Shown piece by piece: positions 6,343 to 14,161 of a stretch of DNA of 16,408 nt. The notes under the pieces are model-generated. The model did not search any database, was not told the origin of the DNA, and saw only the letters and a list, made by a program, of their open reading frames with translations. The stretch spans positions 1 through 16,408 of the forward strand of contig JAQVMI010000005.1 of NCBI GenBank assembly GCA_028703735.1, written 5' to 3'. This DNA comes from Candidatus Cloacimonadota bacterium (GTDB taxonomy: Bacteria; Cloacimonadota; Cloacimonadia; Cloacimonadales; Cloacimonadaceae). A program made the position numbers and the translations under genes. How positions within the stretch are numbered: the first letter of the stretch is position 1; every line of letters begins with the position of its first letter.

Positions 6343-8079
6343 TTACTTTAGCAGAATCAGTTTATAGGGTTTGGTGTTTGTGTCCTTCAGCCGTAAAAAG
6401 TAGATACCGCTACCCAAACCAGATGCTGGCGTAAAAGAAACAAGGTTACTGCCGCGTTTTAGCGAGTTTAATTCCAATTGCTGCACCTTCTGTCCTTTCA
6501 CGTTATAAAGCTCCACAGTGGTGCTTAAATTGGCTTTATCGCTAAAGATATCTATCTCTCCCCTAAAGCTTAGGGGATTGGGATAGCAGGATGAAATCCT
6601 TAAGGGTGCTGCTATAGCCAAAGGGTCTTCATTTGCAACGCCGTTGTTCTTTATGGACACATACTTAGAGGTGTTTGCACCCAAATTCACCCGGACATAG
6701 CACACGTTTTTACTACCGCTGCGATCCACCTGTTCCAAAACTCCATTGGTAACTTCATAGCCGGTATTGCCTGCAGGCATAAGGAATTTTAGCAGGGTGT
6801 TTTCGAAGCTTAAGCCTTGGTTATTAGTAACTATAGCCATCACGCTATCGGCCACTCCTGTGTTTGATGGCAGGTAATAGGTGTAAATATTGGTTCCGCT
6901 TGTTCCTGCATAAACAGAATTATAGGGCGTGATGGTGTTGTTATTTATTCTTATAACCCGGTAAGCGCGGTTTCCATCGCAGGTACTGCGGGTGGAAAGA
7001 CTATAGGGTGGAGAGCTTGTGGAGCCGCTGTTATAATGCACATGACCCCATAAGGATAGATCGATATCTAATGCACCAAGATTTAGCTCTTCCTGAAAAT
7101 CATAATGGTGAAACAGCACTTTGTTGTAGCCAGGAAACAGGCTTACCGTGTCAGAAAGCCACAACATCTGCTGATCGGTAAAACTTTCGTAGCCATATAT
7201 GTTGGGACGCCAGGCATCATAATTATCATAAGCTTCCAAGCCAACAAATACGGTGTTGTTATAGGTAAAAGAATAATCCTGAGTGTGCCAATTCCAGTTC
7301 ACATTGGTATTATTAAGCCAACTCCAGCCAAAATAACGCCACCAACTTCTTCGGGAACTTCCCTGGGATGGAGGTGTGGATGTCCAGCCACCAATATCAT
7401 GATTTCCGGCTGTAATATACACGGGGACTTGCAGTTCGGAAATAACATTTTGCACCCATCCATACCAGTATTGATTACTGAAGCCTTCCATCTCACCTTC
7501 GTTAATTAGATCACCTGTAATCAGCACAAATTCTGGACGGATAAGATTGATATCATCCATCACCATCCTAAAGTCTATCACAGAAGTGGAATCGGCATCA
7601 TAGCCAGCATCAGGATAATAAATTCTGGTGGGCATGTGAAGATCTGTGATGTGCACAAAATAGTAGTTTTGCTTGCGTGAAGGAACCACACTAACAGCGT
7701 TTTGGCTTACATCATGAATACCACCAGCGGCATTTACTTCCAGATCGTATAATTCGAATACCGGAACTTGCGGGATTGTGGTTTGCAGAATCCATCTATC
7801 AGGCGTATTTACCCAGGTGGAAGAGGTGATGGGTAAATTTATACGCTTGTTACCATGAACCAGATAAGCACTAAAACCTGTGGTATTTGCAGGTGCAAGA
7901 CAGGTGACAGGCATACTTTCACCCGGAATATGGATTGCCGGCACATTCAATATTGGTAGCTGAATCACCGTAAGGGTATCTCCCGGTGCATTGTAGGCTG
8001 AACTATATGCATTAAATGCAAACAACAGCATAATCGGGAATAGTGCGGATCTCAATAGTTTATTCATCGAATTTCTCAT
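6343..8079 (-). CDS. Secreted calcineurin-like metallophosphoesterase with C-terminal sorting domain
   Basis: 578 aa. A signal peptide spans about 1-28 (cleavage near Y-S-S-A), then a beta-rich Ig-like region (about 35-135), then the metallophosphoesterase core with its two-metal motifs in order: D146-x-H148 ('ITDLH'), G189-D190 ('LITGDL'), GNHD 225-228, H324/H325 ('FHHYD') and GHVH 345-348. A second beta region (about 380-490) leads to an 81-residue terminal domain (498-578) with C-Y-P-N-P, 'VELYNVKGQ', 'SGIYFL' and final L-L-K, closely parallel to the end of the M1 peptidase at 1994-4927. The substrate (nucleotide, phosphodiester or phosphoprotein) is unknown. The start lies only five bases after the HtrA stop, with no strong Shine-Dalgarno, so translation may be coupled; the Met at residue 5 (8067) is an alternative start. 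It is the last gene of the long leftward string. Confidence 0.9.
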   Translation of the reverse strand: MRNSMNKLLRSALFPIMLLFAFNAYSSAYNAPGDTLTVIQLPILNVPAIHIPGESMPVTCLAPANTTGFSAYLVHGNKRINLPITSSTWVNTPDRWILQTTIPQVPVFELYDLEVNAAGGIHDVSQNAVSVVPSRKQNYYFVHITDLHMPTRIYYPDAGYDADSTSVIDFRMVMDDINLIRPEFVLITGDLINEGEMEGFSNQYWYGWVQNVISELQVPVYITAGNHDIGGWTSTPPSQGSSRRSWWRYFGWSWLNNTNVNWNWHTQDYSFTYNNTVFVGLEAYDNYDAWRPNIYGYESFTDQQMLWLSDTVSLFPGYNKVLFHHYDFQEELNLGALDIDLSLWGHVHYNSGSTSSPPYSLSTRSTCDGNRAYRVIRINNNTITPYNSVYAGTSGTNIYTYYLPSNTGVADSVMAIVTNNQGLSFENTLLKFLMPAGNTGYEVTNGVLEQVDRSGSKNVCYVRVNLGANTSKYVSIKNNGVANEDPLAIAAPLRISSCYPNPLSFRGEIDIFSDKANLSTTVELYNVKGQKVQQLELNSLKRGSNLVSFTPASGLGSGIYFLRLKDTNTKPYKLILLK

Positions 8080-8084
8080 GTTGG

Positions 8085-8918
8085 TTAAAGCTGGTTTAAT
8101 ATGGCTTTTACAGAATTGACGGGGATGGCAAAACCAATACCAATATTACCGCCATTTTCAGAGAAGATAAAGGTATTTATACCTATCACTTCACCGTTAA
8201 CATTTACAAGGGGACCTCCGCTGTTTCCGGGGTTTACAGCAGCGTCGGTTTGAATCATAGCTTTATAATCGTGTTTATCTTCACGTGGGGCAAAAGAGCG
8301 GTTCAAGGCAGAAATTACCCCTACTGAAACACTGGGTTTGGAATCGTTCATCAAAAAACCATAGGGATTACCCAAGGCTATACTCCATTCACCAATTATA
8401 AGGTCTTGGGAATCTCCCAGCTTGGCTTCCGGCAGATTGTTGCCCTGGATTTTCAGCTTGGCGATATCGTGAATATGATCAATACCGGCAATTTGGGCAT
8501 CGAACTCACGTTTATCCGGCAGAACCACCTTAATCTGTGTGGCTCCGCTAACCACATGAGCGTTAGTAATAATATAACCGGTTTTATCGTAAATAACACC
8601 ACTTCCTATGGATTGAACCTGACGACGCATGGGAGTGGACTCAAAAAAATCGAAAAAACCAAAGCCAAAAGGAGTGCGTGCTCTAACAATTTCTGTTTTT
8701 ATCACGTTTATGCTAACCACAGCAGGCTCTACAATGCTAACCGCATTGGTTATGGCATTCTCTCTGGAAGTGCTTACGGATTTGTTTACTGTGGATTTAT
8801 TGGTGCTGAACATGCCGGGAAAACTTGCCTGATTGCCGTTAAAATGGTTTATTAAAGCAAGCGTGATACCTGCATTAAGCAGAATTATGGCAATAATGCC
8901 AAAACATCCGATTCTCAT
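8085..8918 (-). CDS. HtrA/DegP-type serine protease (S1C) without PDZ domain, membrane-anchored
   Basis: 277 aa from the ATG at 8918. This start was chosen because the frame upstream overlaps the DUF116 gene and because the Met precedes a hydrophobic anchor at once (about residues 3-25). The trypsin-like core is complete: H121 in 'ITNAHVV', D151 in 'HDIAKLKI', S233 in 'NPGNSGGP'. The Phe/Gly-rich segment near residues 84-92 corresponds to the LA-loop region of HtrA proteins. The chain ends right after 'GIGFAIPVNSVKAIL', where HtrA relatives normally continue into one or two PDZ domains, so this is a PDZ-less form. It probably degrades or monitors misfolded proteins on the outer face of the inner membrane. 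It follows DUF116 by 13 bases with only a weak AAGG-type binding site and precedes the phosphoesterase by 5. Confidence 0.88.
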   Translation of the reverse strand: MRIGCFGIIAIILLNAGITLALINHFNGNQASFPGMFSTNKSTVNKSVSTSRENAITNAVSIVEPAVVSINVIKTEIVRARTPFGFGFFDFFESTPMRRQVQSIGSGVIYDKTGYIITNAHVVSGATQIKVVLPDKREFDAQIAGIDHIHDIAKLKIQGNNLPEAKLGDSQDLIIGEWSIALGNPYGFLMNDSKPSVSVGVISALNRSFAPREDKHDYKAMIQTDAAVNPGNSGGPLVNVNGEVIGINTFIFSENGGNIGIGFAIPVNSVKAILNQL

Positions 8919-8931
8919 GCCTTCGCCTTGA

Positions 8932-9681
8932 TTATACAAATTTCTTAATGGCAAATTCGATGGTTGAAGTACTAACCGTGGTTTCGAAACAAGGACCATT
9001 GGGACGTTCGTTCAAAACCGCATAAACAGGATAACGCCAGCTATCGCGCACACCTTCGGTAAGATCTCGGTGGCATGCTACTGCCACAATTACATCAGGT
9101 TTGCTATCCAGAATCAATTTACGAGCCAAAGAGCCACCACTTGCAACAGCAGCATGCACATTGTATTTGTTCATAATCCCTTTTACTTTGGCAACATCGC
9201 AGGCACCACATTCTTTACACTCTATAATATCGTTGGTAATGCGGATTTTGCATTCAGATTTCTGCAGGCAATGTGGTAATAGCAGCAGGATATTTTTGCT
9301 GTGCATATCCTGAAAATTGCTGAGGACAATCTCGTTATTAAAATTCAAAAAGGATTCCATAATGGTGGTTTTCTGCTGCAAAAACACCTTACTAAGCCAC
9401 TTTGCCAGATAAAAATACACATTAAACAGCATCCAGGTGCAATAAAGCCGTAATCCTTTTGGCTTTATTTTCTGGTGCGTACTCATTAAAATTAATATCC
9501 AACTGCTTATAAGTACTGTTAGCACAATAAATAGCAAGGTAAAGACTATTGTTTCCATGGGTGATAAACCCAAACGATGATAGTTCCCCAAAGCCATACC
9601 AAAGAATATCGCCAATAAAATGATTAGCGACAGGCTTACATACATGGGAAATTTTATAACGGCAAGATAGTGTTTTCTCAT
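8932..9681 (-). CDS. DUF116 family membrane protein with conserved cysteines
   Basis: 249 aa from the ATG at 9681, which lies four bases after the fmt stop; the longer reading frame would overlap fmt. Two membrane segments occupy about residues 10-33 and 43-67. The soluble C-terminal half carries the DUF116 signature: 'LLLPHCLQ' with C138, then C144, the cluster C155-x2-C158-x2-C161 ('CKECGAC'), an A-S-G-G-S loop, 'VAVACHRDLTEG' with C203, and C231. The Cys set suggests a metal or Fe-S site, but the biochemical function of the family is not established. DUF116 genes are known next to def and fmt in several anaerobic lineages, and this window repeats that linkage, which argues for a role near N-terminal formyl-Met processing or co-regulation with it. 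Confidence 0.82.
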   Translation of the reverse strand: MRKHYLAVIKFPMYVSLSLIILLAIFFGMALGNYHRLGLSPMETIVFTLLFIVLTVLISSWILILMSTHQKIKPKGLRLYCTWMLFNVYFYLAKWLSKVFLQQKTTIMESFLNFNNEIVLSNFQDMHSKNILLLLPHCLQKSECKIRITNDIIECKECGACDVAKVKGIMNKYNVHAAVASGGSLARKLILDSKPDVIVAVACHRDLTEGVRDSWRYPVYAVLNERPNGPCFETTVSTSTIEFAIKKFV

Positions 9682-9685
9682 AATA

Positions 9686-10645
9686 TTACATCCATAGTTT
9701 TTCTCCGGAAGATACACGGGCACCATTGGTGTAAGAACCGGCATCCATAATCTTTTTGCCGGCTGCCTGAACTTTGGTTACCAGCAATTGGTAATCCGAA
9801 CAGTTTACGGTAAATCCTAAGTTTTTTACAATCCGGGCAATAGTTCCAACTGCTCCTTCCGGCTTATCATCGGTCAATTCTGCTGTAAGAATCTTTAGTT
9901 TCATATTTCTAAAATAAACCCAAGCCCCCGGGTCACAGGAAAAGGCACGAATTTTGTTATAAACAGCTTCAGCAGGATTATGCCAGGAGATGTTGCATAA
10001 AGAGCTATCTATTTTGGGACACCAGGTGGCTTTTTCGTGATCCTGTGGGGATTCAGGAAATCTGGTTTGGGATATGCTACCATTTTGGCTAAAATTGCTG
10101 TTTAGCAAATCTAATAGCATTCCGGCAGCCTGATCTGCCAATCTGATGTGTAAACAGCTATAGTTTTCTCCTGCAAGGATGGGAAGTTCTGCCTGAGCAA
10201 TAATTGGTCCCGCATCCAAAGCAGCTATCAAACGATAAATGCTGGTGCCTGTAACCTTTTCACCATTAAGCAAAGCACTGTTTATCGGGCTGGCACCTCT
10301 GTATTTAGGTAATAGGGATGGATGCAGATTAATTGCTCCACCAGGAGCTGCAAATCGCAGTTTTTTTCCTATCATACCGCCATAGGAAGCAGTAATAATT
10401 ATATCCGGAGCCAAATCCATAATTGCAGCAATGCTTTCGGGGCTATTGATATCCTGGGGAGTAAGCAGCGGTAAACCATTTAGTATAGCGTGCAAAGAAA
10501 TAGGAGTGGCAAGTTCACGTAGGTTTCTTCCGGCAGGTTTATTGGGTTGGCTGATTACAAGAATGGGTTTTAGGTTATTCCTGCACATCAATTGCAAAGC
10601 CGGTAAGCCATATTCTGAAGAACCTATGAACACGCTGCGGATCAT
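9686..10645 (-). CDS. fmt: Methionyl-tRNA formyltransferase
   Basis: Transfers a formyl group from 10-formyl-tetrahydrofolate to Met-tRNA(fMet) in the cytoplasm. 319 aa, close to the usual 310-320. The catalytic residues of the formyltransferase fold are present: N106, H108 ('INLHPSLLPKYRGASPI') and D144 ('AALDAGPI'), matching N108/H110/D146 of the E. coli enzyme. The N-terminal 'VFIGSSEYGLPALQ' and the K-P-A-G-R loop near residue 37 are typical. The C-terminal OB-type domain (about 205-310) includes 'NKIRAFSCDPGAW', where relatives have N-x-I-R-A-x-x-P-x-P-G-A. The ATG overlaps the def stop by four bases (ATGA), so translation is likely coupled. Confidence 0.95.
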   Translation of the reverse strand: MIRSVFIGSSEYGLPALQLMCRNNLKPILVISQPNKPAGRNLRELATPISLHAILNGLPLLTPQDINSPESIAAIMDLAPDIIITASYGGMIGKKLRFAAPGGAINLHPSLLPKYRGASPINSALLNGEKVTGTSIYRLIAALDAGPIIAQAELPILAGENYSCLHIRLADQAAGMLLDLLNSNFSQNGSISQTRFPESPQDHEKATWCPKIDSSLCNISWHNPAEAVYNKIRAFSCDPGAWVYFRNMKLKILTAELTDDKPEGAVGTIARIVKNLGFTVNCSDYQLLVTKVQAAGKKIMDAGSYTNGARVSSGEKLWM

Positions 10646-11202
10646 TCGAGAAAACCTTCCAGAATGTTTTCACCATTAACAGCTAAAGACGATAATTCCT
10701 TCAATCTACGCATTACCTTTAGTTTAGATAAGGTAGAGATTCTATCTGTGAACACAATGCCTTCCAGATGATCGTACTCGTGCTGAATAACCACAGCCGG
10801 AAAGCCTTCCACTGTGTCTGTATGTCTTTCGCCTTTTACATCGGTGTAACTATAGGTTATGCGGGCTGCACGATGCACCTTGGCATAAACTCCGGGTAAA
10901 CTGATACAGCCTTCTTCGCCTTCAATTTCACCTTCGCGGCTTTCGATAATGGGATTAATCATAACAATGGGATCTGGCTCTGCATCTTCATGGCTCCAAT
11001 AGGGATCGATTACAAATACTCTGAAGGTGGAGCCAACCTGATTTGCAGCCAAACCTACTCCATCACGTTCGTACATGGTGTAAATAAGATCGGGAATAAA
11101 GCTCTGCAAAGCAGGATTTAGAGGATCAACTTCCGGAAGCTTGGTTCGCAGAATGTTATCCCCATACAAGCGAGCTGGTAAAAGCTGGGGATTCTTGTTC
11201 AT
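10642..11202 (-). CDS. def: Peptide deformylase
   Basis: Removes the N-formyl group from nascent proteins, undoing the Fmt modification after initiation. 186 aa with all three family motifs: motif 1 'GVGLAANQVG' at 48-57, motif 2 'EGCISLPG' with metal ligand C99, and motif 3 'QHEYDHLEG' with H141, catalytic E142 and H145. The start overlaps the yajC stop by four bases and the stop overlaps the fmt start by four, so it sits in a translationally coupled trio. The def-fmt pairing is widespread in bacteria. Confidence 0.96.
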   Translation of the reverse strand: MNKNPQLLPARLYGDNILRTKLPEVDPLNPALQSFIPDLIYTMYERDGVGLAANQVGSTFRVFVIDPYWSHEDAEPDPIVMINPIIESREGEIEGEEGCISLPGVYAKVHRAARITYSYTDVKGERHTDTVEGFPAVVIQHEYDHLEGIVFTDRISTLSKLKVMRRLKELSSLAVNGENILEGFLE

Positions 11203-11549
11203 TTTGTTACAGAACCATCCGTTGCGTTTAGTATGGAAACTATTGCGCTTCTCTGAAAATCTACTCTAATCTTGTTAGTATCATCAATTTCCACAACCAC
11301 AATGCCTTTATCCGGTTTTAACGAGACCACGCGTCCATAAATACCAGAGGCAGTTAAAACTTTGTCATTCACTTGCAGGGAATCCAGCATAGTTTGAAGT
11401 TCTTTCTGACGTTTTTGTTGGGGACGTATCATCAGGAAATAGATGATGGCAAACATGCCTAACATCAATAACATTGTGCTTCCACCAAAACCACCTTGTT
11501 TGGCAGCTCCGGCAACTGGGGCAGTGGCTTGTAACAGTATATAATACAT
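11199..11549 (-). CDS. yajC: Preprotein translocase auxiliary subunit YajC
   Basis: 116-aa single-pass membrane protein that associates with SecDF and SecYEG. The short periplasmic N-terminus is followed by one membrane helix (about residues 25-42) ending in 'FLMIRPQQKRQKE', the hallmark of YajC, and then a small cytoplasmic beta domain ('VLTASGIYGRVVSL'). AGGAG lies seven bases before the ATG and overlaps the pgpA stop. In many genomes yajC sits by tgt or secD; here it lies between pgpA and def, which links export to N-terminal processing. Confidence 0.95.
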   Translation of the reverse strand: MYYILLQATAPVAGAAKQGGFGGSTMLLMLGMFAIIYFLMIRPQQKRQKELQTMLDSLQVNDKVLTASGIYGRVVSLKPDKGIVVVEIDDTNKIRVDFQRSAIVSILNATDGSVTK

Positions 11550-11557
11550 ATTTTCTC

Positions 11558-12046
11558 CTATAATCCAAAGAAACCTGGATATATTTTTATTAGTATCTGG
11601 GTAAGGATATTGGCAAAGACGCCTGCAAGAACATCATCTATCACCACTCCCCACCCACGTGGTATATTTTGTGATTTGCCAATGGGATATGGCTTGGCAA
11701 TATCGAAAACTCTAAAGAACACAAAGGCGTAAACACCAATCAGCCAATTATGGGGTAAAAACATCACTGCTACAAAATAACCACACACTTCGTCTATTAC
11801 AATATGCGGGCTATCGTGTCCCAGATATTTCTCTGCTTTACCGGAAAAGTAAACCGACACTAAACATAATACAATAAGCAAAGGAATGCTTAAAAGCAAG
11901 GTTTTACCCATAAAAAGAGCCGCAGGAAGCATTAAATACAATCCTAAAGCTGCAAGGCTTCCCCAGGTTCCCGGCATTTTGGGTAGAAATCCTATCCCAA
12001 AAAACGTGGCTATGAAGGTATTAAGTTCGGGTAGTTTAAATTTCAT
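11558..12046 (-). CDS. pgpA: Phosphatidylglycerophosphatase A
   Basis: Integral membrane phosphatase that converts phosphatidylglycerol phosphate to phosphatidylglycerol. 162 aa from the ATG at 12046, whose A is the last base of the preceding gene's TGA (TGATG junction); a TTG three bases upstream is a less likely start. PgpA motifs, counted from the TTG: 'GIGFLPKMPGTWGS' at 18-31, 'IDEVCG' at 85-90, 'FRVFDIAKPYPI' at 112-123 and 'GWGVVIDDVLAG' at 132-143, which supply the acidic metal-binding residues. Three to four hydrophobic helices are visible. It is embedded between the SurA-like gene and yajC. Confidence 0.94.
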   Translation of the reverse strand: MKFKLPELNTFIATFFGIGFLPKMPGTWGSLAALGLYLMLPAALFMGKTLLLSIPLLIVLCLVSVYFSGKAEKYLGHDSPHIVIDEVCGYFVAVMFLPHNWLIGVYAFVFFRVFDIAKPYPIGKSQNIPRGWGVVIDDVLAGVFANILTQILIKIYPGFFGL

Positions 12047-13302
12047 CAAAGGCTTAGCTGAACGTATGATTCACGTTTAAGGTTAGACATCCACAGTTGA
12101 TAAGCTTCGGCTTGTTTTTTGTTAAACATCAGTTGATGCAATTGTTCTTTCACTTCGTCGTAAGTATAAATACGAGAGGGCATTTCCATGGTGCGAATGA
12201 ACAAATAAAACAAACCTTCGTTCTCTAACACAGGGGAGATTTGTCCCACCGGGGTTTGCATAATCTGGGTGGCAAACAGTTCCGGAAAATCCTGTTGAGA
12301 GTATTCGCCAATTATTCCACCATCCTGGCTGCTTTCGGTATCCTGCGAAAATTCTGCTGCCAAAGCTGCAAAGCTTTCTCCTGCCATGAACCTGGAACGA
12401 ACAGATTCCATAATTGCTCTTTCGGAAGTAGTGTCTGCTTCAGAGGCAGATACAGTTTTAAGGATGTGACGGGCACGTATTTCATCACCTTTATTCTCTT
12501 CCAATTGAATAATATGATAGCCAAATTGAGTTTCAACAATACCACTGTATTCGCCTACTCTTAAAGCGAAAGCTGCATCTTCGAATGGCTTTACCATCAT
12601 GCCTTTTTTAAAGAAACCCAAGTCTCCACCGGCTTCTTTACTGGGGCAATCACTTTCTGTTTTGGCAAGATCTGCAAAGTTTTCGCCATTTTTAAGCCTG
12701 CGCATAATTGCTTCTATCTCTGCCTTTTTTTGTGATTTTGTAGAGCCACCGGCTTTCACTTCCCGCAATACCATTCCCAAAGACCAGGATACTGGTTTCA
12801 CTGCCAAAGTATCTTTGGTGGCGGTATAAAAAGAGACCATCTCGGCTTCGGTGATATTGATATTAGAGGAAATCAGCTTTTGCACAAGTTGTTCGGTTAA
12901 TGCACTTTCGGTAAGCATATCAGTGTAATATTTCAGCAGGTCGGATTCTGTCAATTTGCTTTTACGCAAATCCACAATAAAAGCCTGTTCTGTGGGATAG
13001 CGGGATTTAATCTGTTTCAGATAGCGTTCTGCCATAGTTTTAACCTTAGCTTCGTCTATCTTGATGTTCATATCTTTCGCTTTCTGAATCATCAAACGTT
13101 GTTCCACCATTTCGTTCAGAACATCCAGAGGGTTTGTATCCGGAGTTAACATCTTAGCACTTTGCATTTGTGCCAGTTGTTTTTGCAAATCCGAAAGCAG
13201 GATTATGTCTGTTCCCACTTTGGCTACAATTTTATCCACAACCTCTGCATTTAGGGTAAACCCTGCTATAAGTAACAGCAAGGCAAGAACTAATCTCTTC
13301 AT
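12046..13302 (-). CDS. SurA-like periplasmic peptidyl-prolyl isomerase/chaperone, two PpiC domains
   Basis: 418 aa. The start was chosen at the ATG at 13302: AAGGA lies eight bases upstream, it gives a clean signal peptide (about 1-19, ending L-N-A), and it begins 16 bases after the preceding stop; the longer frame would overlap the upstream gene. The mature protein begins 'EVVDKIVAKVGTDIILLSDL', the N-terminal SurA signature, followed by an alpha-helical chaperone region, then two parvulin domains at about 170-268 ('GGDLGFFKKGMM', 'TQFGYHIIQL') and 275-368 ('RARHILKTV', 'QDGGIIGEYSQ'), and a C-terminal helix. The first domain has lost the usual R-H-I-L start (W-S-L-G-M-V-L). Likely role: escorting outer-membrane or secreted proteins, including the large sorting-domain enzymes nearby. 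The symbol surA is plausible, but orthology is not proven. Confidence 0.9.
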   Translation of the reverse strand: MKRLVLALLLLIAGFTLNAEVVDKIVAKVGTDIILLSDLQKQLAQMQSAKMLTPDTNPLDVLNEMVEQRLMIQKAKDMNIKIDEAKVKTMAERYLKQIKSRYPTEQAFIVDLRKSKLTESDLLKYYTDMLTESALTEQLVQKLISSNINITEAEMVSFYTATKDTLAVKPVSWSLGMVLREVKAGGSTKSQKKAEIEAIMRRLKNGENFADLAKTESDCPSKEAGGDLGFFKKGMMVKPFEDAAFALRVGEYSGIVETQFGYHIIQLEENKGDEIRARHILKTVSASEADTTSERAIMESVRSRFMAGESFAALAAEFSQDTESSQDGGIIGEYSQQDFPELFATQIMQTPVGQISPVLENEGLFYLFIRTMEMPSRIYTYDEVKEQLHQLMFNKKQAEAYQLWMSNLKRESYVQLSL

Positions 13303-13318
13303 TGTTAAATCCTTTTTC

Positions 13319-14161
13319 CTAATAATAATATATCTTTTCAGTGCGGGATTTGGTTTCCCGCAAGAGATCCTGATAAACCTGATCTTGTTTTTCCAGAATA
13401 ATCTTACGCTTAATATCCGCTCTGTAATCTTCAAAATTGGCTTCCATAGTGGTTACTCTGCTACTCTCTATGCGAAAAACGAACCAAAGCTGATCTTTAT
13501 TTACAATCCCAGTTTCATTTTCTTTTAGATTTCGGGCTGCCAGCCAAAAAGTGGAATCACCTGTGGCAGCAGAAACAAAGCCCATCATACCAGCTTTATA
13601 TTTTAATTCTTCAGTGGAATAGCGATTAACTGCCTCGTTAAAACTCATTCCTCTGGATAGCTGCGCAAGCACATTTTCGGCACTGATTTTGTCACTTAAA
13701 GCTATACGCTGAATATTGTATTCCACTGCATTTTTTTGAAACTCTCCCTGATGCAGACGGAAATAATTGAACATCTGATCTTCCGATACTTGTATTTCTG
13801 CCAGACGTTTGGAGATAAGGGTATTTGCCTTCACTTTTTTGGCTGCGTAAAAAATCTTCTGCTGAACAGCTCTATCCTTGTGTAAACCCTGTTCATCAGC
13901 ATATTGAGCCAAAACTGTAAGATTAACCCAGTCCTCTATGAATTTTTTGCGTTGTTCAGGGCTAAGGTTATCCCAATCGCCCACTCCGAAGGTTGATTTA
14001 AAATCTTCCAGATACAGAATTTCTTCGTTCACCTGTGCCAGGCTGATTCCCTTTTCTTGCTTTTTCTTACACGCAGAAAAGCCAACCAGCAGCACCATAA
14101 GCATAAAGATGCTTACAGCGGAGGTAAATTTTGTGTGTTGGTAAATTCTTATTGAACTCAT
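13319..14161 (-). CDS. PrsA/PpiC-like lipoprotein (putative foldase)
   Basis: 280 aa. A hydrophobic signal segment (about 13-30) ends in F-S-A-C with the lipidated Cys at 31, followed by K-K-K-Q-E. The mature part has the arrangement of the SurA/PrsA family: an N-terminal helical region ('LYLEDFKSTFG', 'IEDWVNLTVLAQYADEQGL') and a divergent parvulin-like domain at about 145-232 ('YNIQRIAL' in place of R-H-I-L, 'GMSFNEAVNRYS', 'AGMMGFV', 'ENETGIV'). Several parvulin landmark residues are replaced, so it may be a chaperone without isomerase activity. The ATG overlaps the stop of the lipoprotein gene upstream by four bases (ATGA), and the SurA-like gene follows after 16 bases, so the three are probably one envelope-folding unit. 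Confidence 0.82.
   Translation of the reverse strand: MSSIRIYQHTKFTSAVSIFMLMVLLVGFSACKKKQEKGISLAQVNEEILYLEDFKSTFGVGDWDNLSPEQRKKFIEDWVNLTVLAQYADEQGLHKDRAVQQKIFYAAKKVKANTLISKRLAEIQVSEDQMFNYFRLHQGEFQKNAVEYNIQRIALSDKISAENVLAQLSRGMSFNEAVNRYSTEELKYKAGMMGFVSAATGDSTFWLAARNLKENETGIVNKDQLWFVFRIESSRVTTMEANFEDYRADIKRKIILEKQDQVYQDLLRETKSRTEKIYYY

Noticed and set aside
8406..8855. 149-codon plus-strand open frame
   Set aside because: Antisense shadow of the HtrA-type protease, whose triad fixes the correct frame.
8919..8999. N-terminal extension of the HtrA-type protease
   Set aside because: It would overlap the end of the DUF116 gene and push the membrane anchor inward; the Met at 8918 directly before the anchor is preferred.
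13303..13434. 44-residue N-terminal extension of the SurA-like protein
   Set aside because: It overlaps the upstream gene, whereas the ATG at 13302 has a Shine-Dalgarno sequence and begins a standard signal peptide.
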